Shown here: positions 24,578 to 33,075 of the stretch, piece by piece
Numbering within the stretch: position 1 is the first letter of the stretch
Layout: each line of letters begins with the position of its first letter
NCBI RefSeq assembly: GCF_005144885.1
Contig: NZ_CP039690.1
Location: 2,307,001 to 2,371,000 of the forward strand
Source of the DNA: Phreatobacter stygius
GTDB taxonomy: Bacteria; Pseudomonadota; Alphaproteobacteria; Rhizobiales; Phreatobacteraceae
Reading direction: 5' to 3'
DNA length: 64,000 nucleotides
Position numbers and translations under genes: made by a program
Notes under the pieces: model-generated
Database searches by the model: none
Told to the model about the DNA's origin: nothing
The model's input: the letters and a program-made list of their open reading frames with translations, nothing else

Positions 24578-25153
24578 TCAGGCTGGCTGGGCCGTGCGCT
24601 CGAACAGCGGCAAGGTCTTGAACTGGCCCTTGGGCGCAAGGATGCCCTCGGCCACCAGCTGGTCATGCACACCCTTCGCCTTGTCATAGGCATAAGAGCC
24701 TTCATAGAAGGCGATGGTGCCGCCGGCGCGGGTCTGGCCGGCCAGCAGTTTCACCATCTGATAGTCGGTGAGGCCGCCATACTCATCGTTCTTCTCGGTG
24801 CGGAATTCGCCGACATGGAACAGGGTGACCACGTCGAACACCGGCAGGAGCCGCGCGTCGAGCTGGTAGATGTCGCCGAAATAGGCCTTGTAGCCCCAGC
24901 CGAGCTCGGGGTTCTCGGTGATCATCGTCTCATAGGTGCGGATCTCGCCGGGTGACGCGGTAATGCCGAGAATGGCATTGTTCAGCCCCTTTTCGACATT
25001 GTGCAGGCCGAGCAGGTGGTGACCGCCAGTGCCGAAATGGAAGATCGCCTTGCCCCGGGTTTCGGTCTCTTCCAGCCAGTCGCAGAAATGCGCGTCGCAG
25101 GGACATTCCTTCACGCGAAGGTCCCAGAAGTGATCCCAGATATGCAGCGTCAT
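24578..25153 (-). CDS. Methyltransferase-like hypothetical protein
   Basis: The 191-residue protein looks like a class I SAM-dependent methyltransferase. A glycine-rich motif I is present as FHFGTGGHHLLG, with motif II ILGITAS, a KAYFGDIYQLD post-I region, FDVVTLFHVGEF (motif IV position) and TRAGGTIAFYEGS (motif V/VI). The catalytic residue and substrate are not recognisable. It lies 40 bases after an SbmA/YddA-like ABC gene on the same strand, so they may act together. Confidence 0.6.
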   Translation of the reverse strand: MTLHIWDHFWDLRVKECPCDAHFCDWLEETETRGKAIFHFGTGGHHLLGLHNVEKGLNNAILGITASPGEIRTYETMITENPELGWGYKAYFGDIYQLDARLLPVFDVVTLFHVGEFRTEKNDEYGGLTDYQMVKLLAGQTRAGGTIAFYEGSYAYDKAKGVHDQLVAEGILAPKGQFKTLPLFERTAQPA

Positions 25154-25193
25154 CGATAGCTCCTCGGGCGCCGCGCCAAAGCGGCGTTGGATG

Positions 25194-26987
25194 TCAGGGG
25201 ATGGGTTCGGGTGATCGGGTCTCGAGCGGGATGGAGGTCAGCCTGGCGCCGCGCTCGCCGCGCGTCAGCACCAGCTTGCGGTCGTGCAGCGCCTCCAGGC
25301 CCGGGCGCAGGCCGACGCTGATCAGGGTCGAGCCGTCGAGGGCCGCGGCCAGCACCGCCATCAGCCGGGCTTCGCCCGGTTCGTCGAGCGCGCTGGTTGC
25401 GCCGTCGAGAATGACCAGGTCGGGCTTCTGGACCAGGAGCCGCGCCACGGCGAGGCGCTGGCGCTCGCCATTGGACAGGATCTGCTCCCAGCGCTCGGCC
25501 TCGCCGAGCCGGGCCTCGAGATAGCCGAGGCCGACCTGGACCAGCGCCTCGCTCAGCACGGCGTCGTCGACTTCGGCCGTCTGGGCCGGATAGAGCAGCG
25601 CCGCACGCAAGGTGCCGGCCGGCAGATAGGCCCGCTGCGGCACGAAGGCGACGGCGCCGCCGGCCGGCAGCGCGATGACGCCCGAGCCCCAGGGCCAGAG
25701 CCCGGCCAGCGCCCTGACCAGCGTCGACTTGCCGGAGCCGCTCTCGCCCGAGATCATGACCTTTTCGCCGGGCTCGATGCGCACCGAGATCTGGTCGATC
25801 AGCACCTGGCCCGCGCGGTCGGCAATGGTCAGTTCGTCGAGCCGGACGACGCCCGAAACCGAGGGCGCCAGGACCACGCCGCCAGTGTGGTTCTCGTCGA
25901 AACCGCCGTCGATATCGTGGATAGCATTGGTCAGGTCGGTGACACGCTGCATCGAGGCGTAACACTGGGCGATCGCCCGGTAATTGTCGACCAGCCAGGC
26001 GATCGCCAGCTGCACCTGCAGAAAGGCGCCGGCGAGCTGGGTCACCTGGCCGAGCGTGAAATCGCCGGACAGATATTTCGGCGCCGCCAGCAACAGCGGC
26101 AGCACCGGGATGAACACGCCGTTCGAATTGGTCAGCCAGGTGATCCGGCCGTGCCGGCTGACCACATTCAGCCAACGCCCGACCAGATCGGCATAGGTCG
26201 CGCCGAGTGCGCGCCGCTCGTCGGCTTCGCCACGGATCAGCGCGACGCTTTCGCTGTTTTCGCGCAGCCGCGTCAATTCGAAGCGGAGTTTCGCCTCGCC
26301 CTCGTTGCGGCGCGCCACCGCGCCCGGCAGCGATCGGCCGATCCACAACATCAGGCAGGACATCACCACGCCGTAGACGACCGCCGCCAGCACCAGATAG
26401 CCCGGGATGACGAAGCTGCCCTCGCCGACATGAACGGTGAGCGAGCCGCCGACCACCCAGAGGACGCCGACGAAGGTCAGCGCCGACACCACCGAGGACA
26501 AGAGCCCGATGGCGAAGTCGACGATCGGCTCGGTGGCCATGCGGGTATCGTCGGCAATGCGGTATTCCGGATTGGCCGGTTCGGTTCCGGCAAGCCCCAT
26601 GCGGTAATAGCGCTGCCGGCCGATCCAGCGGTCGAGCAGCGTGCCGATCAGCCATTCGCGCCAGCGCACCTGCAGCGTCTCGCGCGACATGACGACACCG
26701 ACACCGACCGCCGCGGCGCAGAAGACCAGGCCGAAAAACACCAGGACCGCCCAGGCGACCGTTGCCGTTTCGGAATTTTCCAGCGCGTCGAAGAACCGCC
26801 GGTTCCAGGTATTGACCAGGAAATTGATGCCGACATTGACCACCAGGAGGGCGGCGAGCGCGGCGGTCAGGAACCAGGCGCGCCGCGCCGTCGCCCCGCT
26901 CCACCAGCCGGCGGCCAAGGCGAAGAAGTCGCTGACCACCTTGCGGTCGAGACCTTCATGAGCAGCGCCGGGCGCGGGAGAGGCCAT
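25194..26987 (-). CDS. SbmA/BacA/YddA-like ABC transporter with Walker B Glu-to-Gly change
   Basis: A 597-residue half-transporter with the SbmA/BacA membrane domain (about residues 20-350; six helices, with AWFLTAALAALLVVNVGINFLVNTWNRRFFDALE near the start) fused to an ABC ATPase. Walker A is GESGSGKST (414-422) and the signature is LSNGERQ (504-510). Walker B is LVILDGATSALDE, where Gly529 (codon at 25401-25403) replaces the catalytic Glu. Relatives (YddA, BclA) move peptides or vitamin-like compounds, e.g. antimicrobial peptides in rhizobia. The start is taken at MASPAPG. Confidence 0.85.
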   Translation of the reverse strand: MASPAPGAAHEGLDRKVVSDFFALAAGWWSGATARRAWFLTAALAALLVVNVGINFLVNTWNRRFFDALENSETATVAWAVLVFFGLVFCAAAVGVGVVMSRETLQVRWREWLIGTLLDRWIGRQRYYRMGLAGTEPANPEYRIADDTRMATEPIVDFAIGLLSSVVSALTFVGVLWVVGGSLTVHVGEGSFVIPGYLVLAAVVYGVVMSCLMLWIGRSLPGAVARRNEGEAKLRFELTRLRENSESVALIRGEADERRALGATYADLVGRWLNVVSRHGRITWLTNSNGVFIPVLPLLLAAPKYLSGDFTLGQVTQLAGAFLQVQLAIAWLVDNYRAIAQCYASMQRVTDLTNAIHDIDGGFDENHTGGVVLAPSVSGVVRLDELTIADRAGQVLIDQISVRIEPGEKVMISGESGSGKSTLVRALAGLWPWGSGVIALPAGGAVAFVPQRAYLPAGTLRAALLYPAQTAEVDDAVLSEALVQVGLGYLEARLGEAERWEQILSNGERQRLAVARLLVQKPDLVILDGATSALDEPGEARLMAVLAAALDGSTLISVGLRPGLEALHDRKLVLTRGERGARLTSIPLETRSPEPIP

Positions 26988-27125
26988 GAACGATGGATCC
27001 ACGAGGCGGCTTTGGAACGGCCGCGAGCCACGATGCTGAACACGAAGACGTGAACGACTCTCCCGATTGGGCGCTGAACCCAAGATGAACAGAACAAGCC
27101 GGGAGATTCGGCAAATAGGGCTGCC

Positions 27126-28058
27126 TCAGCCGATGCCAAGGACCCTGAGCCACAGAACCGTGGTCGCCACCGACAGAACGGTGGAGAGCGCGACCGAGGT
27201 CGAGGCGATGCCGACGCCCTGGCCGTAGCGGGCGGCGAACAGATAGGCGTTGATGCCCGCCGGCATGGCGGCGAACAGCACCACGGTGCCGGTCCAGACC
27301 GGCGGCAGCGCGAAGACATGAGCGGCCACGACATAGGCAATGGCCGGATGGACGATCAACCGGAGCAGGCTGATCATCAGGGCCACCGGCAGGTCGGCCT
27401 TGACGCCATAGGCCTTCAGCGACAGGCCGAGCGCGAACAACGACAGGGGCACGGTGGTATCGGCCAGCATGCCGAGCGTGGCGCCGAACGGCCCCGACGG
27501 CCGGAAGCCGACGACCTGGGCCAGCACGCCCGCCGCCATGGCGATCAGCAAGGGGTGGGTCGTCAGACCCCTGGCCAGTTTGCGGACCACCGCGCCGCCA
27601 CTGGCCGAGCGTGTGCCTTCCAGCATGAGGGTCGCCACCGTCATGGTGATCGGCAGGTTGACCGCCAGCAGCATGGCGATCGGAAAGCCGGCCTGGTCGC
27701 CATAAGCCTTCAGGATGATCGGTATGCCGATCAGCACGGTATTGGCCTGGCCTGCGGCGAGGCCGGCAATGACCGCGTCGCCATGCGACGTCTTGAACAG
27801 GGTTGCCGCCAGCATCATCGAGGCGAGCCACACCACGCCCATGCCGACGTAATAGGCGATCCAGAACCCCCACGGAAAGGTTTCGGGAAACACCGCCGCG
27901 GTGATCAGCTTGAACAGCAGCGCCGGCGCGCCGACGACGAACAGGAAGGCGGTGATGCCCTCGTTCGAGCGCTCGCCGATGAGACCGGTCAGGGCGGCGA
28001 AATAGCCGAGCGCGACCAGGCCGAAGACCGGCACGACGAGCAGGACGAGATCGAGCAT
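27126..28058 (-). CDS. AEC-family transporter (auxin efflux carrier type)
   Basis: A 310-residue membrane protein of the AEC (MdcF/YwkB) family. It has ten or so hydrophobic segments, starting LDLVLLVVPVFGLVALGYFAAL, with the central N/Q-containing motif GLAAGQANTVLIGIPI and the final PAGINAYLFAARYG. Family members carry malate, malonate or similar organic anions. The start at MLDLVLL fits the first helix; the longer frame upstream is a shadow of the divergent receiver gene. It runs on the same strand as the SbmA-like gene, 138 bases away. Confidence 0.88.
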   Translation of the reverse strand: MLDLVLLVVPVFGLVALGYFAALTGLIGERSNEGITAFLFVVGAPALLFKLITAAVFPETFPWGFWIAYYVGMGVVWLASMMLAATLFKTSHGDAVIAGLAAGQANTVLIGIPIILKAYGDQAGFPIAMLLAVNLPITMTVATLMLEGTRSASGGAVVRKLARGLTTHPLLIAMAAGVLAQVVGFRPSGPFGATLGMLADTTVPLSLFALGLSLKAYGVKADLPVALMISLLRLIVHPAIAYVVAAHVFALPPVWTGTVVLFAAMPAGINAYLFAARYGQGVGIASTSVALSTVLSVATTVLWLRVLGIG

Positions 28059-28131
28059 GAGGCGTTCGAATTCCGCGGGACGATCCGCGCAATAAACACT
28101 TTCTTGTCTATTGCACGTTAACCCTTGGCGC

Positions 28132-28479
28132 ATGCCCGCCATGTCGCTCTCCGTGCTGATCGCCGATGACCACGCGTTTTCACGCGACGTGGTCGCGCGG
28201 ATCGCGACGGCGCTCGGCCACAGCGTGATTGCCGTCGACGGCGGCCATGCCGCGCTGGAAGCCGCAGCCCTGACCCATTTCGATGTCGCGGTGATCGATC
28301 GGCGCATGCCCGACATGGACGGCGTCGCGGTCGCCATCGCGCTCAAGTCGCAGGGGCCGCATCCGCGCCTGGTCGCGCTTTCCGGCGATGACCCGAACGA
28401 CATGCTGCCGGGCCTGTTCGACGTCGTGCTGCAGAAGCCGGTCGAAGCCGCGGTCCTGGCCAAGGCGATTTCCGGCTGA
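28132..28479 (+). CDS. Stand-alone response-regulator receiver protein
   Basis: A 115-residue protein consisting only of a CheY-like receiver domain. The acidic pair is LIADDHAFSRD, the phospho-acceptor Asp is in DVAVIDRRMPDMDG, and the conserved Thr/Ser is in LVALSGDD, with Lys in VVLQKPVE. No output domain is present, so it may work in a phosphorelay or by protein contact. The ATG at 28141 is an equally good start. The gene is divergent from the AEC transporter; no kinase gene is near. Confidence 0.85.
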   Translation: MPAMSLSVLIADDHAFSRDVVARIATALGHSVIAVDGGHAALEAAALTHFDVAVIDRRMPDMDGVAVAIALKSQGPHPRLVALSGDDPNDMLPGLFDVVLQKPVEAAVLAKAISG

Positions 28480-28599
28480 AGCCGCCCGACTGTTGCCCCC
28501 GCGACACGCGCATCTGCCATTCTGTTAACCAATCTTTCAGTCCGCCTGATTTTTCATCAAGCTTAGGAAAATTCTTCTGCGTCCTTGGTGATTCCAAGC

Positions 28600-29394
28600 A
28601 TGTCTGCGCGTCCCCCGGTCCGATACGAGCCAAAACTTGCGGGTCCCTCCGGGACGCGCGAGCACGGACCGGGCACCATGCTGATCGTGTTGCATCAGGA
28701 ACATTCGACGCCCGGCCGGGTCGGCCGTCTGCTGCAGGAGCGCGGCTATCGGCTCGATATTCGCCGGCCACGCTTCGGCGATCCGCTGCCCAAGACCACC
28801 CGTCCTTTCGCCGGAGCGGTCATTTTCGGCGGGCCGATGAGCGCCAATGACCCCGACGATTTCGTCAAGCACGAGACCGACTGGATCGGCACCGCCTTGA
28901 AGGAGGAGCTGCCCTTCCTCGGCATTTGCCTCGGCGCGCAGATGCTGGCGAAACACCTCGGCGCCACCGTCTCGACGCACCCCGAAGGCCATGTCGAGGT
29001 CGGTTATTACCCCTTGCACACGACCGCCGCCGCCAGGGCCGAGATGCCCTGGCCGGACCACGTCTATCAGTGGCATCGCGAAGGCTTCGAAAAGCCCTGC
29101 GGCGCCGAGCTGCTGGCGACCGGCGACTGTTTCGAGAACCAGGCGATCCGGGTCGGCCGCGCCGCCTATGGCATTCAGTTCCATCCGGAAGTGACCCACT
29201 GGATGATGTGCCGCTGGACCACCCGCGCCCACGAGCGCATGGCCTCGCCCAACGCCAAGAGCCGCCAGGAGCATTTCGACGGCCGTTATGCCCATGATCC
29301 GGCGGTGCGCATCTGGCTCGACGCATTTCTGGATCATTGGACCGCATTGAAACCGCATGACTGCATGCAGCCGGAGGATGCGTCACTGGCGTGA
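28600..29394 (+). CDS. Class I glutamine amidotransferase
   Basis: A 264-residue single-domain GATase. The nucleophile Cys is in LPFLGICLGAQMLAKH, and the catalytic His and Glu are in YGIQFHPEVTHW. An oxyanion-hole GGPMS motif comes earlier (VIFGGPMSAND). It resembles YfeJ/GuaA-like stand-alone amidotransferases of unknown partner. The start at MSARPP gives about 26 residues before the conserved TMLIVLHQE; the ATG at 28678 is an alternative. No synthetase partner is nearby. Confidence 0.87.
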   Translation: MSARPPVRYEPKLAGPSGTREHGPGTMLIVLHQEHSTPGRVGRLLQERGYRLDIRRPRFGDPLPKTTRPFAGAVIFGGPMSANDPDDFVKHETDWIGTALKEELPFLGICLGAQMLAKHLGATVSTHPEGHVEVGYYPLHTTAAARAEMPWPDHVYQWHREGFEKPCGAELLATGDCFENQAIRVGRAAYGIQFHPEVTHWMMCRWTTRAHERMASPNAKSRQEHFDGRYAHDPAVRIWLDAFLDHWTALKPHDCMQPEDASLA

Positions 29395-29466
29395 CATCGC
29401 AGCCGGTCAGCGTCATGCTTCGTAGGTCTCGGAGCGATTCGGGATCCTGGTAGCAGGGAGGTTGCC

Positions 29467-30006
29467 ATGCCCCGCATCTTCACTGGTCTCGAAGTCCCGG
29501 AGACCATGGCTGATGACCTGAGCAGGCTCCAAGGCGGTCTGGGCTCGGCCCGCTGGATCGACCCCGAGGACTTTCACATCACATTGCGCTTCATTGGCGA
29601 TGTCGGCGAAAGAGCCGCCAACGACATTGCCGACATGCTCTATGCGGTCAGGAAGCGATCGATCGAGGTGACCCTGACCGGGCTCGGCTCGTTCGGCGGC
29701 GACAAGCCCCGTTCGCTCTATATCGCGGTGAAACCGAGCCAGCCGCTGATGGAATTGCAGGCCGAACACGAGCGGATCATGCGCCGGGTCGGGCTGGAAC
29801 CGGAAACCCGCAAGTTCACACCGCACGTCACCCTGGCCCGGCTCGGCCGCAATGCCCGGGCCCGCGACGTCGCCGACTGGATCGCCTTGCGCGGCCTGTT
29901 CATGAGCCGGACCTTCCTGGTGCCGCACTTCGTGCTGTTCTCGGCCAAGGAATCGGTCGGCGGCGGGCCCTATCTGGTCGAAGAGACCTATCCGCTGGCG
30001 GCCTGA
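29467..30006 (+). CDS. thpR: RNA 2',3'-cyclic phosphodiesterase ThpR
   Basis: A 179-residue 2H-phosphoesterase. The two signature motifs, HITLRF (about residues 38-43) and HVTLAR (about 119-124), are both intact. ThpR hydrolyses 2',3'-cyclic phosphate on RNA ends and ligates tRNA half-molecules in vitro. The ATG follows GGGAGG at proper spacing. It follows the GATase gene by 72 bases, on the same strand. Length is normal for the family. Confidence 0.93.
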   Translation: MPRIFTGLEVPETMADDLSRLQGGLGSARWIDPEDFHITLRFIGDVGERAANDIADMLYAVRKRSIEVTLTGLGSFGGDKPRSLYIAVKPSQPLMELQAEHERIMRRVGLEPETRKFTPHVTLARLGRNARARDVADWIALRGLFMSRTFLVPHFVLFSAKESVGGGPYLVEETYPLAA

Positions 30007-30128
30007 GGCTCACTGGCACCCGACAGGCCTGGGCAGCGGACAATCTTGACCCTTGTCGGAGGCGCGGCAAATGCGCGCCTCGTCGACGCCAAGTGATCGG
30101 CCAAAGCCAGGATCGGTTCAGCTCAGGC

Positions 30129-31823
30129 TCAGTTGACCCGCGCGCCCGTCGACACCGAGGCATGCGGTCGCGGCAGCGGCACCGGCGCGCCGGTGGCGGG
30201 AACCTGTGCTGCCGGGGTCGCCTCGACGGCGGGCGCCGGACCTGCCGTCGGGCTCGTGCCGATCAGCCGGGTGAACCAATTGCCGGACTGCTGGGGCGCC
30301 GGCGCTTCGGCCGGGGCAAAGGCCGTGAGGGCCGAGGCCTGCGCCGGCGCTGCGGCGCCGCTCTGCGCGATGACCGTCGTGCGCAATGGCGAGGGGGCCG
30401 GAACCGGAGCCGCCGCCAGAGTGGTCGGCTGAGCCGCTTCGACCGCGGCAGGGGCGGCCGCAACGGCCGTCGCCGGCGCAGGAGCCACCGGAGCCGGTTC
30501 GGCGGCAACAGGCGAACGCGCCGTGACCAGCGTCACCGGTGTGCTCTCCTGGCTCGCCAACGAGAAGCTCGGCTCGCTCGCGCCGACCCGGATGCGCCGG
30601 TGGGCGAAACGGTCGGCGAAGCGCTGATTGGTGCCGCCGTCAATGCCGGACCGGGCAGGTGCTGCCTCGATCTGGCCAGCCAGCGCGGCGACCTGGGCCA
30701 TGTCGCGGGAATTCTTGGCGGTCACCGCCTGACGGATCGCCGGCGGCACGACATAGGCCGGGCAGGCGGACGCAGACTGGAACGCCGGGCGCGAGGCCGG
30801 GTCGTCGCTGACCGCGGTGAAGCGGCTGCGCACGCCGCGGGCGGGGATGGCGCGCGCCGCCGGCGCGGCCGACGTCGTGCTGGCCCGGGCGGCATCGTTC
30901 ATCGACACCGGAACGGCGGCGGCCGCCGAGGTCGAGACATTGGCGCGGCCGGCGGCCGAATTGCGCGTGCTGGCCCAGGGATCGGCGCCGATCATTTCGC
31001 GCGGGGCCCCCGCGAGCGAAGCGTTCTGCGTGCCGCCGCCGGCTTGCGCCAGCGAGGAGTTCGGCGCCACCGCGTTGAACACGTAGCGACGCTCGCAGAC
31101 ATCGACCTGGGGTTCCTGGCGGGTCACCTCGAAGTGATCGTAACCTTCCTTCAGGTTGCGCCAGAACGCCATGTTCGGATTGTTGCGGTGACGGGCGAGA
31201 TTGCGCGGCGTCATGCGGAACGGATAGGCCTGGACCTGGAACGATTCCTGGCCGCCCTGCAGCGCGTCACGCGCCAGCGCATAGACCTCGGCGATCGCCT
31301 CGTCGGTCATCGCGTAGCAGCCGCGCGACGAGCAGTCGCCATGGACCATCAGGTGCGAGCCGCTGCGGCCATGGGCCCGATCGAAATTGTTCGGGAAGCC
31401 CATGTTGAAGGCGAGATAATAGGACGAGTTCGGGTTCATCAGGCCCGGCGTGATCGCATAGAAGCCTTCGGGAGACTGGCGATCGCCTTCGCGGACCTTC
31501 GGGCCGAGGTCACCGGAATAATTGCAGATCGGGTAGACCTTGAAGAGCGCGTAGCGGCCGTTGGCGTCTTTTTTCCAGACCTCGAGCTCGGCTTCCTGCT
31601 TGAAGATGCGCATCAGCACCGGCGAGGTACGCGTCATGCCCTTGGTGTTGAGCTCTTCGAGCACGGCCTGCGACAAGGCAATGTTGCCGCGGTTGGGATT
31701 GCCGCGCGACATGGTGTTGTCCTGGCAGGCGCCCAACGCGAGCGCGATCAACGCGGCCGAAGCCAACAGCCTCAGGCTTCTGATCCGCGATGCCCCCCTG
31801 GCGGCTCGAGCCGTCTGACGCAA
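30129..31823 (-). CDS. YafK-type L,D-transpeptidase lipoprotein with an Ala/Pro-rich C-terminus
   Basis: The 564-residue protein has a lipobox (LALGAC, Cys33) and an L,D-transpeptidase domain of the YafK/ErfK class (about residues 60-220). The catalytic motif is HLMVHGDCSSRGCYAM, with Cys169 and His161. These enzymes form or cleave 3-3 peptide cross-links or lipoprotein anchoring in the periplasm. Residues from about 280 onward are low-complexity Ala/Pro/Val-rich and look disordered. Such a tail is common in Hyphomicrobiales homologues. Confidence 0.9.
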   Translation of the reverse strand: MRQTARAARGASRIRSLRLLASAALIALALGACQDNTMSRGNPNRGNIALSQAVLEELNTKGMTRTSPVLMRIFKQEAELEVWKKDANGRYALFKVYPICNYSGDLGPKVREGDRQSPEGFYAITPGLMNPNSSYYLAFNMGFPNNFDRAHGRSGSHLMVHGDCSSRGCYAMTDEAIAEVYALARDALQGGQESFQVQAYPFRMTPRNLARHRNNPNMAFWRNLKEGYDHFEVTRQEPQVDVCERRYVFNAVAPNSSLAQAGGGTQNASLAGAPREMIGADPWASTRNSAAGRANVSTSAAAAVPVSMNDAARASTTSAAPAARAIPARGVRSRFTAVSDDPASRPAFQSASACPAYVVPPAIRQAVTAKNSRDMAQVAALAGQIEAAPARSGIDGGTNQRFADRFAHRRIRVGASEPSFSLASQESTPVTLVTARSPVAAEPAPVAPAPATAVAAAPAAVEAAQPTTLAAAPVPAPSPLRTTVIAQSGAAAPAQASALTAFAPAEAPAPQQSGNWFTRLIGTSPTAGPAPAVEATPAAQVPATGAPVPLPRPHASVSTGARVN

Positions 31824-32019
31824 TGCTCTGCTCCCGACCTTGGGCCAAACCGCCCTTTTACGGTGTCAGTCTGACGCCTGTGATCCTTAAGGGATCCTTA
31901 GTGGAGACGGATAGCGTCAACCCGAGGTTACTGCAAGATGCCGAAAACGCCACGGAGGGTTAACGAAATTCACATGAAACGGACATCGTGGCGAACATGC
32001 GGCAGCCGCCGCATTCCGA

Positions 32020-32973
32020 TCAGACCGACCGGCCGATCGCCAGGAATTTGTCACGCCTGAGCTTACGAATATCATCCGGCGATTGCCCGGCCAACTGCTG
32101 GAGCCCCTGGGCCAGCGCATCGCCGACGCGCAGGATGGCGGCGTCGGGATCGCGATGCGCGCCGCCGACCGGCTCGTTGACGATCTGGTCGATCACCCCG
32201 AAACGCAGCAGGTCCTGCGCGGTGATCTTCATGTTGGTGGCGGCGTCCTGCGCCTTGGCGGTGTCGCGCCACAGGATCGAGGCCGCCCCCTCCGGCGAGA
32301 TGACGCTATAGATCGAATGTTCGAGCATCATGACCCGGTTGGCCGCGGCGATCGCGATGGCTCCGCCCGAGCCGCCCTCGCCGATGATGACAGCGATGTT
32401 GGGCACGCCGAGCGACAGGCTGCGATCGGTCGAGCGGGCGATCGCCTCGGCCTGGCCGCGCTCCTCGGCGCCGATGCCCGGATAGGCGCCGGCGGTGTCG
32501 ACCAGCGAGACCACCGGGATGTCGAAGCGCTCGGCGGTTTCCATCAGACGCACCGCCTTGCGATAACCCTCCGGGCGGGCCATGCCGAAATTGTGCCGGA
32601 TGCGGGTCTCGGTGGTGTCGCCGCGCTCATGGCCCATGATGCAGATGCTCTGGCCGCGGAACCGGCCGAAACCACCGACGATCGCCTCGTCCTCGCCGAA
32701 CACCCGGTCGCCGGCCAGCGGCGTGAAATCCTCGATCAGCTTGGCGATATAGTCGAGCGTATGCGGCCGGGCCGGATGGCGGGCGACCAGGGTCTTCTGC
32801 CAGGGGGTGAGCCCGGAATAGAGATCCTTCAGCGCCTGGTCGGCCTTCTGCTCGAGCTTGGCGACCTCGTCGGTGATCGACACGCCGCCGTCGCGCGCGG
32901 CGACCTCGCGCAGTTCCTCGACTTTGGATTCGAGCTCGGCGATCGGCTTTTCGAAATCGAGATAACTACGCAT
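32020..32973 (-). CDS. accA: Acetyl-CoA carboxylase carboxyltransferase subunit alpha
   Basis: AccA is the alpha subunit of the carboxyltransferase that transfers CO2 from carboxybiotin to acetyl-CoA in fatty acid synthesis. The 317-residue sequence starts RSYLDFEKPIAELESKVEEL. It has the conserved PEGYRKAVRLM region, the oxyanion-forming IIGEGGSGGA and PEGAASILWRD. It lies in the conserved xerD-accA-L,D-transpeptidase order. The start MRSYL is chosen; the longer frame is not conserved. Confidence 0.97.
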   Translation of the reverse strand: MRSYLDFEKPIAELESKVEELREVAARDGGVSITDEVAKLEQKADQALKDLYSGLTPWQKTLVARHPARPHTLDYIAKLIEDFTPLAGDRVFGEDEAIVGGFGRFRGQSICIMGHERGDTTETRIRHNFGMARPEGYRKAVRLMETAERFDIPVVSLVDTAGAYPGIGAEERGQAEAIARSTDRSLSLGVPNIAVIIGEGGSGGAIAIAAANRVMMLEHSIYSVISPEGAASILWRDTAKAQDAATNMKITAQDLLRFGVIDQIVNEPVGGAHRDPDAAILRVGDALAQGLQQLAGQSPDDIRKLRRDKFLAIGRSV

Positions 32974-33075
32974 CGGGTATGGATCGGGCCAGGCCTTTGG
33001 GGGGCGGCCCGAGGGCCGGTGCAGGGCGAGGAAATGCCCCTTGAGGGGGTCGAAAGTCAAGCGAAGACAGGAATA

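Noticed and set aside
25150-26904. 584-codon minus-strand frame over the SbmA-like gene
   Set aside because: It overlaps the real ABC transporter frame, is Arg/Gly-rich and has no motifs.
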